This document shows positions 55,777-64,000 of a stretch of 64,000 bases of DNA, piece by piece (positions within the stretch are counted from its first letter, which is position 1; every line of letters begins with the position of its first letter). This DNA comes from Desulfofustis limnaeus. Lineage in GTDB: Bacteria; Desulfobacterota; Desulfobulbia; Desulfobulbales; Desulfocapsaceae. The translations under genes were made by a program, and so were the position numbers. The DNA is taken from positions 2,707,501-2,771,500 of the forward strand of contig NZ_AP025516.1 of the NCBI RefSeq assembly GCF_023169885.1, written 5' to 3'. The notes below the pieces were generated by a model. That model ran no database searches. It was not told the DNA's origin and saw only the letters and a program-made list of their open reading frames with translations.

Positions 55777-56946
55777 ATGAAAAAGACCATCCTCAGCGAG
55801 CCCATCCCCATCAAGCTCTGGCTTGACGACCTCGAGGAAGGGGCCATGCAGCAGGCCAGGAACCTGGCGAATCTGCCCTTCGCCTTTCATCACATTGCCA
55901 TCATGCCCGACGCCCACGTGGGATACGGCATGCCCATCGGCGGGATCTTGGCCGCCGACAACACCATCGTACCCAACGCCGTCGGCGTGGATATCGGCTG
56001 CGGCATGTGCGCGGTGCAGACGTCGCTGCATCGGGTCAGCCGGGAAGACCTGAAACTCGTCATGGCCACCATCAGGGCCTCCGTCCCCCTTGGTTTCGCG
56101 CACCATCGCACGCCCATGCCGCACGACCTCATGCCGCAGCCAGGCGACCGGGCCGCCCTACCCGTCATCACGGTCGAATACGACAATGCCAGAACGCAGA
56201 TCGGCACCCTTGGCGGCGGCAACCATTTCATTGAAATTCAGCAGGACCGCAACGGGCACGTCTGGTTCATGGTGCACTCCGGCAGCCGCAACCTGGGCTT
56301 TCGGGTGGCCAACCACTACAACAAACTGGCCGTGGAGTTGAACAAGCGATGGCGGTCGCCGGTGCCGACCGCCTGGCAACTCGCCTTTCTCCCTTTCGAC
56401 AGCAGGGAGGGCCAGCTCTACTATCGGGAAATGAGTTACTGCGTGGCCTTTGCCGAGGCCAACCGGGATCTCATCCGCCGCCAGGTGGAATATGCCCTGC
56501 GGGAGAACATCTCGCCGGACATCAGTTTCAGCGCCCCGATCAATATCGCCCACAACTATGCTGCCGTCGAATCACATTTCGGGAAAAAGGTCCTGGTGCA
56601 TCGCAAGGGAGCTACCAGCGCCCGGGCCGGAGAACACGGCATCATTCCGGGATCCCAAGGGAGCAACAGCTACCTGGTCTGCGGCACGGGTAATGCGGAG
56701 AGCTTCGCCTCCTGTTCGCACGGTGCCGGCCGCCGGATGGGTCGCAAACAGGCGCAGAAGCAGCTGGATCTGGAACGGGAAAAGCGACGGCTCGACGACC
56801 AGGGTATCCTGCACGCGCTTCGCGGCCGCCGGGATCTTGAAGAGGCTGCCGGCGCCTACAAGGACATCGACGAAGTCATTGCCAACCAGGCCGATCTGGT
56901 GGACGTGGTCGAGGTCCTTAAACCGCTGGCGGTGATCAAGGGGTGA
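55777..56946 (+). CDS. RtcB-family RNA ligase (short form)
   Basis: A 389-residue RtcB-like protein. AIMPDAHVGYGMPIGGILA near residues 43-61, the metal Cys in VGVDIGCGMCAV near 70-81, GTLGGGNHFIEIQ, VHSGSRNLG, VHRKGATSARAGE and the guanylation His in CSHGAGRRMGR near 331 are all intact. RtcB joins 2',3'-cyclic phosphate and 5'-OH RNA ends using GTP. It is shorter than E. coli RtcB (408). No rtcA or rtcR lies nearby. The start chosen is the first plausible ATG. Confidence 0.92.
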   Translation: MKKTILSEPIPIKLWLDDLEEGAMQQARNLANLPFAFHHIAIMPDAHVGYGMPIGGILAADNTIVPNAVGVDIGCGMCAVQTSLHRVSREDLKLVMATIRASVPLGFAHHRTPMPHDLMPQPGDRAALPVITVEYDNARTQIGTLGGGNHFIEIQQDRNGHVWFMVHSGSRNLGFRVANHYNKLAVELNKRWRSPVPTAWQLAFLPFDSREGQLYYREMSYCVAFAEANRDLIRRQVEYALRENISPDISFSAPINIAHNYAAVESHFGKKVLVHRKGATSARAGEHGIIPGSQGSNSYLVCGTGNAESFASCSHGAGRRMGRKQAQKQLDLEREKRRLDDQGILHALRGRRDLEEAAGAYKDIDEVIANQADLVDVVEVLKPLAVIKG

Positions 56947-56952
56947 GCCCCA

Positions 56953-57591
56953 TCAGGGCATGAGCCGTTCGATGGACCAGTCGCTGTCATTCAGGCGCCG
57001 GTAGAGAAAACGGTCGTGCAGCCGGTTTTCCCGGCCCTGCCAGAACTCGACCGCCGAAGCAACCACCCGGAAACCGCCCCAAAACGACGGCAAGGGGATC
57101 TCCCCCGCCGCGAATTTTTGTTTCATCTCGGCAAATTTCTGCATGAGCGCCTGCCGGGACCCCAACCGCCGGCTCTGGTTGGAGACCCAGGCGGCGATCT
57201 GACTGTCTCGCGGTCGGCTGAGGAAATAGCGGGCCGACTCGGCGCCGGACAACTTGGCGGCACGTCCGCTGACAATGACTTGGCGATTCAGGTCGATCCA
57301 GGGAAAGAGCAGGCTCACCCGATCGTTGCCGCCGATTTCTTGGGCCTTTCTGCTTCCGTAGTTGGTAAAGAAGACAAAGCCGTTCTGATCGAAGAACTTC
57401 AGCAACACCGTGCGCTGACTGGGCTGACCGGCCGCATCAACGGTGGCCAGAACCATGGCGTTGGGGTCGACAATCGCCGTCCGGCGCGCTTGCTCAAACC
57501 AGACGGCGAATTGTTTGACCGGGTCATCGTCCAGGTCGGCTCGGTGTAAACCGGTGGTACGGAATTCCCGGCGTAACTGACTGATGTCCAC
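56953..57591 (-). CDS. pdxH: Pyridoxamine 5'-phosphate oxidase
   Basis: A 212-residue FMN flavoprotein: [44 protein letters not shown] near 45-65, [13 protein letters not shown] near 75 and the C-terminal [13 protein letters not shown] substrate motif are typical. It makes pyridoxal phosphate. The start is GTG. It is convergent with the RtcB gene, six bases apart. Confidence 0.95.
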   Translation of the reverse strand: MDISQLRREFRTTGLHRADLDDDPVKQFAVWFEQARRTAIVDPNAMVLATVDAAGQPSQRTVLLKFFDQNGFVFFTNYGSRKAQEIGGNDRVSLLFPWIDLNRQVIVSGRAAKLSGAESARYFLSRPRDSQIAAWVSNQSRRLGSRQALMQKFAEMKQKFAAGEIPLPSFWGGFRVVASAVEFWQGRENRLHDRFLYRRLNDSDWSIERLMP

Positions 57592-57603
57592 GGTGCCGGC
57601 GGT

Positions 57604-58548
57604 TTACAATAAACGCTCTTCAACCACCTCGATCCCCTCCAGTCTCCAGTTTTCCGTGCCAACCGGGCGCGCCCAGGTCCAGTGCTCGGCAAACTTGACC
57701 GGGTTGGTGCGACTCCCCTCGATCACCTCGCCGGTCTGTTCATTGACCGTGTAGTCGAGCAACGTCGCGGTGAACAAAACGGTGATAAAATCCTCTCCGT
57801 CCCGGTTGCCGGCAGCATCGATCTGCACGGCGCGGATGGCGATGTTTTCCAGTTTGTTGATGGTGCCGGCGGCACGCATCTGCTGAAAATGGCTTTCATA
57901 CTCCTCTGCCAGCTGATCCCCGAGCAGATACCGGTAGCCGGAGAGATCTCGCCCGGCCCAGCCGGCCTGGATGCGGAAGAAGACATCCGACGCAACCTCA
58001 AGAAAATACGTCTCGTCAAAACCGGGATCGTTCCTGCGGATCTCGGCCAGGCCGTCGGCGACGGTCGGGGTCGATGAAGGTGGCGGCGGCGGTGTAGCGG
58101 TGCCGCCGCCAATCGTGAAGTCGGTATTGATCCGTGGCCCGCCGGCTGCCGCCGGCGCGGCTGTTGCATGGGCCGGCGACTTTGATCGGGCATAGGTCCG
58201 ATAGAGGAAAAACGCAACGCCAGCCAGCAACAGGATCGGCAGCAGGCCGATACCGCTGCCGCCCATACCGAACAGCGAGCCAAAGAGCAACGCCCCCATG
58301 GCACCGCCCAACAGACCGCCGGCCAATCCACGCCCGAAACCACCGGTCTTCGTTGGGGCAGCCTGTTGCGGCGCCGCTCCCGGTTGCTGTTTTTGCGCCG
58401 GGGCCTTATATGCCGGCGGCGTCGACTTGAACATCCGGCCGCCTTTGAACGAGCGGGCCTCGGCGACCTCGGGCAGACATATGCTGGTAACAAGCGGTGC
58501 GGCAAAAACCAGGGCCATGGTAACAACCATCATACGCACAAACATCAT
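57604..58548 (-). CDS. Tim44-like domain membrane protein
   Basis: A 314-residue exported or membrane protein: an N-terminal signal segment, an Ala/Pro/Gln-rich linker, a Gly-rich hydrophobic region (GRGLAGGLLGGAMGALLFGSLFG), a membrane helix (LLPILLLAGVAFFLYRTY) and a C-terminal Tim44-like domain at about 170-310. Bacterial homologues may assist import or membrane insertion, but the function is unknown. GGAAAGGA precedes the double ATG. Confidence 0.88.
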   Translation of the reverse strand: MMFVRMMVVTMALVFAAPLVTSICLPEVAEARSFKGGRMFKSTPPAYKAPAQKQQPGAAPQQAAPTKTGGFGRGLAGGLLGGAMGALLFGSLFGMGGSGIGLLPILLLAGVAFFLYRTYARSKSPAHATAAPAAAGGPRINTDFTIGGGTATPPPPPSSTPTVADGLAEIRRNDPGFDETYFLEVASDVFFRIQAGWAGRDLSGYRYLLGDQLAEEYESHFQQMRAAGTINKLENIAIRAVQIDAAGNRDGEDFITVLFTATLLDYTVNEQTGEVIEGSRTNPVKFAEHWTWARPVGTENWRLEGIEVVEERLL

Positions 58549-58656
58549 AACAGTCCTTTCCTCCGGATTTTATCTCGTTGCACAATAATAATAAGGCCGG
58601 CCAGGCGTGACAAACCACCCTGACCGGCCGACAGACCGTCAAGAGGAGCAGCTCAT

Positions 58657-58710
58657 GACTGATACGAGGAGATTGAAAAATTGCCATTTTTCAATCTCCT
58701 CGTATCAGTC
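58657..58710. repeat. 25-bp perfect inverted repeat (long hairpin)
   Basis: Two 25-base arms starting GACTGATACGAGGAG are perfect reverse complements with a TGCC loop. It lies between the Tim44-like and hybrid-kinase genes, close to a second, imperfect stem-loop near 58595-58630. There is no T-run after it. Possible roles are terminator, mRNA stability element or regulator site. Confidence 0.9.
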
Positions 58711-58813
58711 GATGGAATTGATGAAAATATACCTGAAACGAGAAGCAACTGCCAGCATAACCGCCACAATGGAGGATTCCGAGCGCGTTATCTCGGCGTA
58801 CGATAGTACCTGG

Positions 58814-60913
58814 TCACTGGTCGAGGACTTCCCGGACAACCGCTGCCAGGGTGTTCATGCTCAGCGGTTTCATCAGAAACGCCTTGATGCCGGCCCGTCG
58901 CGCCTCCGGGCCATCGACCGCGGTCGAATAGCCGGTATAGAGGATGACCGGTAGATCAGGTTGCAACGCCAGGGCCTGGCGGGCCAGATCGAGACCCGAC
59001 AAGGTCGGCATGGTCTGGTCGGTGATCAGCAGGTGGTAGCGACCAGGACACTGACGCAAGGTCTGCAGGGCTTCGACACTGCTGGTCCGGACATCGACCT
59101 CGTAGCCGAGACGCACCAGCATCTCCCGGGCCACCTCCGCCAGATTCGCCTCATCGTCCACAAAAAGGATATGTTCGCTGCCCGTCGGCATGGCTTCTGT
59201 GGCACGTGTTCGGCCATGACTGACAACATCTTCTATGACGGGGAAGAACAGGTGGAAGGTGCTGCCGCTCCCCGGCTGGCTCTCCACCCTGATGGTCCCA
59301 CCGCTCTGCACGACAATGCCATGCACCACGGCCAGGCCGAGGCCGGTCCCTTCCCCTTTCTGCTTGGTGGTGAAATAGGGGTCGAAAATCCGCTGCACGA
59401 CATCGCTGCTCATGCCCATTCCGGTATCGGCAACACTGAGCCGAAGGCAGCTATCGGTGGCGATCTCCGGCAGGCCGGCGGGGTACTCGGCCCGTCGAAG
59501 TCTGTCCAAGGTCACTCGAATCGTACCGCTCTTCCCCTCCATGGCCTGGGTGGCGTTGGAGCAGAGATTCATCATCACCTGATGGATACGAGTCGGGTCG
59601 GTTTTGACCATCCCCAACCCGGTGGCCACATGGTGAACGATCTCCACGGTGGTGGGGATGATGGCCCTGAGCAGTTTCAACGCCTCTTTAACGATCAGGC
59701 CGATATCCACCGGCTGTTCGGAAAACTCTTCGGTTCTGCTAAACGACAGGATTTGCTGCACCAGGTCCCGAGCCCGGCTGCTCGCCTTCTTGATCTGCTC
59801 CAGATTATTTCTGATGTTGGCCGGCAACGATCCGGTATACAGACTGAGGTCGGTATATCCGACGATCGCCGACAGGATATTGTTGAAGTCATGGGCAATC
59901 CCCCCGGCCAGGGTGCCGATGGCCTCCATCTTTTGGCCCTGCAGCATGGCTGCCTCATTCTTTTTCAACATCGCCTGCATTTCCGCGGTTTGCAGGACCT
60001 CACTGGCATAGGAGGCAAGGATCGTACCGATCTCTCGATCCTGGATGACGAAGGGAGGCTCGTTCTTGCTGTGCAGGGAGATAATGGCAATGGTCTTGCC
60101 TGCCGCATCGACGATGGGGAAGAATAGAATCGAATTGTCGTGATAATGCGGCCAACCGCTCCCCTGACATTCCTGGCTGTGGGCGAGGTCAGCGACAAAA
60201 TAGGGCTCGGGACTGGCCAAGGCCCGGGCAAAAAGGCTGTTCTCCCGCAGCGGGAACGGCAGAAACGGCTCGGCGTGTCCGGGATCGAGGCTGTGCAGGT
60301 GCTCCAGGCCGTCGCTGACCACCCGGTAGATGCTGCCGCCTCGAGCTTTCATGTGACGCCCGAATTCCTCCAGAATCACCCTGCCGCTCTGTTTTAGTTC
60401 ACCACAGCCAAGCAGCCGCTTGGTACTCTCCACCACTTCTTGGAGACGCGCGTTGACGAGACTGAGTTCGGTGGTCTTGCGGGCGACCTTGTCCTCAAGC
60501 TTTTTCTGATATTCCAGGTTTTCGCGGAGCAGGCGGGACCGGTCCACCACCGTCTCGATGGCGTGCAGCAGGATGGTGTTATCCCCGACCGGTTTCAAGA
60601 GGTAGTTCCAGGCGCCCAGACGCAGGGCCTTGGCCACATCCCGGCTGTCCCCGCTGCCGGAAACCACGATGACCGGGAGTTGTGGCTTGGAGCGGCCGAG
60701 TGCAGCGAGGACATCGAAACCGCTCACGGTCGGCATTTTCAGGTCGACCAGCACCAGGTCGACGGATTGTTCCCGACACACCTGCAGGCCGGCGGCCCCA
60801 TGATCGACTTCGATCACCGTATAACCGTTTTTTCTCAGAAACGCCCCGATGATTTGTCTGAAGAAAAGATCGTCGTCAATAACAAGGATGTGAATGTGCC
60901 GGTCGTCGGTCAC
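58814..60913 (-). CDS. Soluble hybrid histidine kinase (REC-GAF-HisKA-HATPase-REC)
   Basis: A 699-residue cytoplasmic protein without membrane segments. The N-terminal receiver domain has Asp57 (LVLVDLKMP) and a coiled linker; a GAF-like domain follows at about 170-320 (ILFFPIVDAAGKTIAIISL), then HisKA with the phospho-His in GGIAHDFNNILSA near 345, a HATPase with GEGTGLGLAVVHG, and a C-terminal receiver domain with LLITDQTMPTLSG. A leading receiver means it is itself controlled by another kinase. The start is GTG. A close neighbour output protein is not seen. Confidence 0.93.
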   Translation of the reverse strand: MTDDRHIHILVIDDDLFFRQIIGAFLRKNGYTVIEVDHGAAGLQVCREQSVDLVLVDLKMPTVSGFDVLAALGRSKPQLPVIVVSGSGDSRDVAKALRLGAWNYLLKPVGDNTILLHAIETVVDRSRLLRENLEYQKKLEDKVARKTTELSLVNARLQEVVESTKRLLGCGELKQSGRVILEEFGRHMKARGGSIYRVVSDGLEHLHSLDPGHAEPFLPFPLRENSLFARALASPEPYFVADLAHSQECQGSGWPHYHDNSILFFPIVDAAGKTIAIISLHSKNEPPFVIQDREIGTILASYASEVLQTAEMQAMLKKNEAAMLQGQKMEAIGTLAGGIAHDFNNILSAIVGYTDLSLYTGSLPANIRNNLEQIKKASSRARDLVQQILSFSRTEEFSEQPVDIGLIVKEALKLLRAIIPTTVEIVHHVATGLGMVKTDPTRIHQVMMNLCSNATQAMEGKSGTIRVTLDRLRRAEYPAGLPEIATDSCLRLSVADTGMGMSSDVVQRIFDPYFTTKQKGEGTGLGLAVVHGIVVQSGGTIRVESQPGSGSTFHLFFPVIEDVVSHGRTRATEAMPTGSEHILFVDDEANLAEVAREMLVRLGYEVDVRTSSVEALQTLRQCPGRYHLLITDQTMPTLSGLDLARQALALQPDLPVILYTGYSTAVDGPEARRAGIKAFLMKPLSMNTLAAVVREVLDQ

Positions 60914-61183
60914 TCCGTGAACCTCTCATGCTCACTTCTGATGGCACGCTCGCTTCCTGCCGGAGGCGGGCGTCTCCGCCGCTCCTGCCGCTGTTGCTCG
61001 GGTTTTGGCAGAAGAGCCGCGTCTATCGCAGTATATTTTCTTCGCCTTGACAAAGTCAAATTTTTCCCGTTCGTTCGGGCCGTCCCGACCTCGACGCCAC
61101 CTGATCTTTTCACTTTTCAGGTATGGTATGCTCTGGTACCCTGATCATAAATCGAACCCTCCTTGACGGACATCATCTGCTCC

Positions 61184-62608
61184 ATGCATCGACTGAAACG
61201 AAAAACAAAAATAATCGCCACCCTGGGTCCGAGTTGCTATGCGGAACAGAGCATTGTCGATCTGATCGGGGCGGGAATGGACGTGGCCCGGATCAACCTG
61301 TCGCACGGCAACCGGGAAAGCCAAAGTCATTTTATCGAGACGGTCAAGCGGGCCCGCTCCCGCACCGCCACGTGGACGGCTCTGCTCTTCGACACCCGCG
61401 GCCCGGAAATCAGAGTAGGCGAACTGCCCGAAGAGCTCCTGTTGGTCGAGGGAGAACGGGTCATTTTCTCCACCGCCAGCAACGACCCCGGCACCATTCC
61501 GGTGAGCTACGACGGCTTGCCTCGAGACGTGGCCGTTGGCTCCGTCATCCTGCTCGATGACGGGAAATTGCAGGTGGAGGTGCAGGCAGTGAGCGACCAC
61601 CGGGTCACCTCCAGAGTCCTGGCCGGCGGACGTCTCGCCTCGCGGAAACGGGTGAGTCTGCCGGATGCGATCGTCAACCTCCCTTCGATCACCGACGAAG
61701 ACCAGGCGGACATCATCTTCGGCGTGCAGCAGGGCGTCGATTTCATCGCCGTCTCCTTTGTGCGCAAGGCTGACGACGTGCGTGTTGTCCGGCAGGTCAT
61801 CGCTTCGGCGGGGGGAAATCAGGGTATCATCGCCAAGATCGAGACCCGTCAGGGCGTGGAAAACCTCGCGGAAATTCTGGACGAGGCCGACGGGTTGATG
61901 GTGGCCCGGGGTGATCTGGGTGTGGAGATGCCGGCCGAAGAGGTCCCGGTGATGCAGAAACGCATCATCAAGGCGGCCAACAAGGCAGGTAAACCGGTGA
62001 TCACCGCCACCCAGATGCTCGAATCGATGATTACCAACCCGACCCCGACCCGCGCCGAAGCCAGCGACGTGACCAACGCCATCTTCGACGGCACCGATGC
62101 GGTCATGCTCTCCGGGGAAACCGCCGTCGGGCGCCATCCCCTCGAAGCGGTCCGATTCCTGGCTCGCACGGCCATTATCAGCGAAGCGGCATTGGACTAT
62201 GAAGCCATTCTGGCCGAAGGACTGCGCCACCGCCGACCGGTGGTGGCGGATGCCATCTCCTACGCCTCATGCGCCACTGCCGCCGATTTATCGGCGGCGG
62301 CAATCATTTCGGCCACTACCTCCGGTTCCACCGCCTTGCGGGTGGCCCGTTATCGCCCACAAACGCCGATCATCGCCATCAGCCCGGAACCCGGCAGTCT
62401 GAGAAAGATGCAATTGGTGCGAGGCGTGGTGCCGCTCTCCTGCGAGCGGGCCCAGACCATGGACCACCAGATCGAACTGGCCATACGGGTAGCGCGACAG
62501 GAAGAGCTGGTCAGGCCCGGGGATCTGGTGATCATCACCGCCGGTTTTCCGCTCCACACCAGCGGCACCACCAACATGCTCAAGGTCCATCAGATCGGCG
62601 AGGGATGA
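61184..62608 (+). CDS. pyk: Pyruvate kinase
   Basis: A 474-residue protein. KIIATLGPSC near the N-terminus, INLSHGNRE, the catalytic-Lys segment GIIAKIETRQGVENL near 210, the active-site MVARGDLGVEMP and ITATQMLESMITNPTPTRAEASDVTNA are all conserved. It makes pyruvate and ATP from PEP. I chose the ATG that begins just before KRKTKIIAT; the preceding in-frame TTG start is less likely. No strong ribosome-binding site is seen. Confidence 0.96.
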   Translation: MHRLKRKTKIIATLGPSCYAEQSIVDLIGAGMDVARINLSHGNRESQSHFIETVKRARSRTATWTALLFDTRGPEIRVGELPEELLLVEGERVIFSTASNDPGTIPVSYDGLPRDVAVGSVILLDDGKLQVEVQAVSDHRVTSRVLAGGRLASRKRVSLPDAIVNLPSITDEDQADIIFGVQQGVDFIAVSFVRKADDVRVVRQVIASAGGNQGIIAKIETRQGVENLAEILDEADGLMVARGDLGVEMPAEEVPVMQKRIIKAANKAGKPVITATQMLESMITNPTPTRAEASDVTNAIFDGTDAVMLSGETAVGRHPLEAVRFLARTAIISEAALDYEAILAEGLRHRRPVVADAISYASCATAADLSAAAIISATTSGSTALRVARYRPQTPIIAISPEPGSLRKMQLVRGVVPLSCERAQTMDHQIELAIRVARQEELVRPGDLVIITAGFPLHTSGTTNMLKVHQIGEG

Positions 62609-62626
62609 CGCCCGCCTTTACCTGCC

Positions 62627-63046
62627 ATGCTGCGTATCAACGAAACCCTGGCCATTCCGCTAACCGAGATCGAGATCACCCAAATCCGGGCCGCCGGTCC
62701 GGGCGGGCAGAACGTCAACAAAGTGGCCAACTCCATCCATCTGCGCTTTCCGATCGCTCCATCCTCCCTGCCGGAGAGCTGTAAAAAGCGGCTGTTGTCC
62801 AGCGGTGACCGCCGGATCACCGGCGACGGCGTGCTGGTCATCAAAGCGCAGAGCTTTCGCAGCACCGAAAAGAATCGAGAGGACGCCCTGCACCGTTTGC
62901 GACTGCTTGTGCTGGCGGCACTGAAAACGCCGAAGAAACGGGTGCCGACCGCCCCTTCCAAGGCGGCTCGCAAGCGACGAATCGAACAAAAACAACACCG
63001 CGGCTCAATCAAATCCATGCGCCGGAAGATGACGGCGGAGGAGTGA
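62627..63046 (+). CDS. arfB: Peptidyl-tRNA hydrolase ArfB (YaeJ), ribosome rescue
   Basis: A 139-residue class I release-factor-like protein with the GGQ motif at 26-28 (AAGPGGQNVNKV) and a basic C-terminal tail (KKRVPTAPSKAARKRRIEQK) that would enter the mRNA channel. It frees stalled ribosomes lacking a stop codon. It starts 19 bases after pyk and overlaps the next frame by four bases if that gene starts at its GTG. Confidence 0.93.
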   Translation: MLRINETLAIPLTEIEITQIRAAGPGGQNVNKVANSIHLRFPIAPSSLPESCKKRLLSSGDRRITGDGVLVIKAQSFRSTEKNREDALHRLRLLVLAALKTPKKRVPTAPSKAARKRRIEQKQHRGSIKSMRRKMTAEE

Positions 63047-63057
63047 ACGAGCCAGCC

Positions 63058-63885
63058 ATGCTGCCGCATACCTTCTGCCATCTGAGCGGCGTCGGGCCGG
63101 CCACCGAACGGCGCTGGTGGGCTAACGGCATCCAGTGTTGGGAAGAGGCCCTCAGCGCCGACCTGGCCGTGCCACGCAGCGGCCGGACTGTCGTGATGAG
63201 GGAATTGGAGGAATCAAGGCGGGCTCTGGCAGCCGATCCGCATTTTTTCACCGACCGGCTGCCCGGCCATCAAGCTTGGCGGATCTTTCCCCACTTTCGA
63301 GAACACACCGCCTACCTGGACATAGAGACCTGTCCGGCCGGCGACTTCTGTGACATCACCGCCATCACCCTCTACGACGGACACTCCGTTCGGGTCTATG
63401 TCAACGGACACAATCTCGACGATTTTCCCGGCGACCTCGAAGTGTTCTCGGTTCTCGTCAGCTACAACGGCAGAAGCTTCGATATCCCGGTAATCGAACG
63501 TTTTTTCCACCTCAGGGTCGAGCAGGCGCACATCGACCTGCGCCATGTGCTCGCAAGGCTCGGCTGTCGCGGCGGCCTCAAGGGCTGCGAAAAACAATTC
63601 GGCATTCACCGGGGCCTGCTGGACGGCGTCGACGGTTCCAGCGCCGTCGCGCTGTGGCGCCAGTACCAGCGATACGACGACCAGGCGGCGCTGCAGACGT
63701 TGCTCGCCTACAATGTGGAAGATACGGTTAATCTGGAACGATTGATGGTCGAGGCCTACAACCGTCACCGATTGTTGACCCCGTTTGGCGACACAGGGTT
63801 GATCTCGTACCCCGAACCGCCGCTGCTCCCCTATGATGCCGACGCGGAAACCGTCAGTCGGTTGCTGACGACGACACGACCCTGA
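63058..63885 (+). CDS. RNase H-like exonuclease-fold protein (YprB-like)
   Basis: A 275-residue protein. AYLDIETCPAGD near residue 90 and VSYNGRSFDIPVIERFF near 140 are exonuclease I and II motifs of the DEDD/RNase H fold; AYNVEDTVNLERL near 230 is motif III. YprB-like proteins are of uncertain role. An initial helix-hairpin-helix-like segment (HLSGVGPATERRWW) is present. I prefer the ATG at the start of LPHTFCHL over an in-frame GTG five codons upstream. Confidence 0.85.
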   Translation: MLPHTFCHLSGVGPATERRWWANGIQCWEEALSADLAVPRSGRTVVMRELEESRRALAADPHFFTDRLPGHQAWRIFPHFREHTAYLDIETCPAGDFCDITAITLYDGHSVRVYVNGHNLDDFPGDLEVFSVLVSYNGRSFDIPVIERFFHLRVEQAHIDLRHVLARLGCRGGLKGCEKQFGIHRGLLDGVDGSSAVALWRQYQRYDDQAALQTLLAYNVEDTVNLERLMVEAYNRHRLLTPFGDTGLISYPEPPLLPYDADAETVSRLLTTTRP

Positions 63886-64000
63886 TCACCGCGGACAGAG
63901 ATCGACCTCCAGTCCTTCTCTGGCAAAAAAAACTTCCATACTGCCGTAGGCCCCCGGCTGGCAATATTTCGCAGCCAGCGCATCGATCTGGTCGTCGGTT
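63886..64000 (-). CDS. C-terminal end of a gene running out of the window
   Basis: The last 37 codons before a TGA in a reverse-strand frame read through to the window edge, ending YGSMEVFFAREGLEVDLCPR. Too little is visible to name a family. It is convergent with the RNase H-like gene, one base apart. Confidence 0.5.
   Translation of the reverse strand, partial: TDDQIDALAAKYCQPGAYGSMEVFFAREGLEVDLCPR

Noticed and set aside
61145-62230. 361-codon reverse frame opposite pyruvate kinase; similar long shadows opposite hybrid kinase (58961-60127) and flavodiiron gene (30464-31609)
   Set aside because: Mirror-frame artefacts of high third-position GC; the opposite strands carry complete known enzymes.

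Overview
The window looks like part of a GC-rich chromosome from an anaerobic or facultative Desulfobacterota bacterium, probably close to Desulfobulbales. This is an inference from gene content: two apparent selenoproteins, class I Hcp, flavodiiron protein, bacterioferritin, many PAS/GAF sensor kinases and a NarGHJI respiratory nitrate reductase. No single marker fixes the taxonomy. The window opens inside an rRNA operon (3' half of 23S, then 5S and a terminator).

Layout. About 1.9-11.3 kb: a forward cluster of six genes coding for an anti-sigma-type ATPase/GNAT fusion, an MFS exporter, two PaaK-like adenylate-forming enzymes, a LuxE-like acyl-protein synthetase and a LuxC-like acyl-CoA reductase fused to a third PaaK-like domain. 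This is an acid-activation and reduction cluster without luciferase genes and has no described product that I know of. About 11.3-20.2 kb (reverse): a hybrid sensor kinase with its own periplasmic binding protein, a frameshifted D-cysteine desulfhydrase, a CoA-disulfide-reductase-like flavoprotein with an in-frame UGA at its active-site cysteine, and malate dehydrogenase. About 20.5-30.1 kb: housekeeping and transport genes, including a TrpXYZ-type ABC transporter, glyoxalase II, bacterioferritin and an HPP/CBS pair.

About 30.1-45 kb: a nitrogen-oxide island. A divergent region with a TTGAC-N4-GTCAA palindrome precedes a flavodiiron protein, hcp and a quinol-type nitric oxide reductase; then a membrane-anchored cytochrome c, narG, narH, narJ, narI and a TDT-family transporter. 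narH is interrupted by a 682-bp IS200-type element; removing the element restores a 495-codon frame exactly.

About 45-64 kb: a DsrE-like gene with an in-frame UGA in a U-x-x-C motif, thioredoxin reductase, envelope proteins, a nitroreductase/molybdenum-carrier/MFS group, an SrkA-like kinase, a split RluA-type pseudouridine synthase, RtcB, PdxH, a Tim44-like protein, a second hybrid kinase, pyruvate kinase, ArfB and an RNase H-like protein. The two UGA codons are each followed, 21 nt later, by GGTCT in the loop of a short hairpin, the arrangement of a bacterial SECIS element. The strongest leads are the two selenoproteins and the LuxC/LuxE/PaaK cluster.
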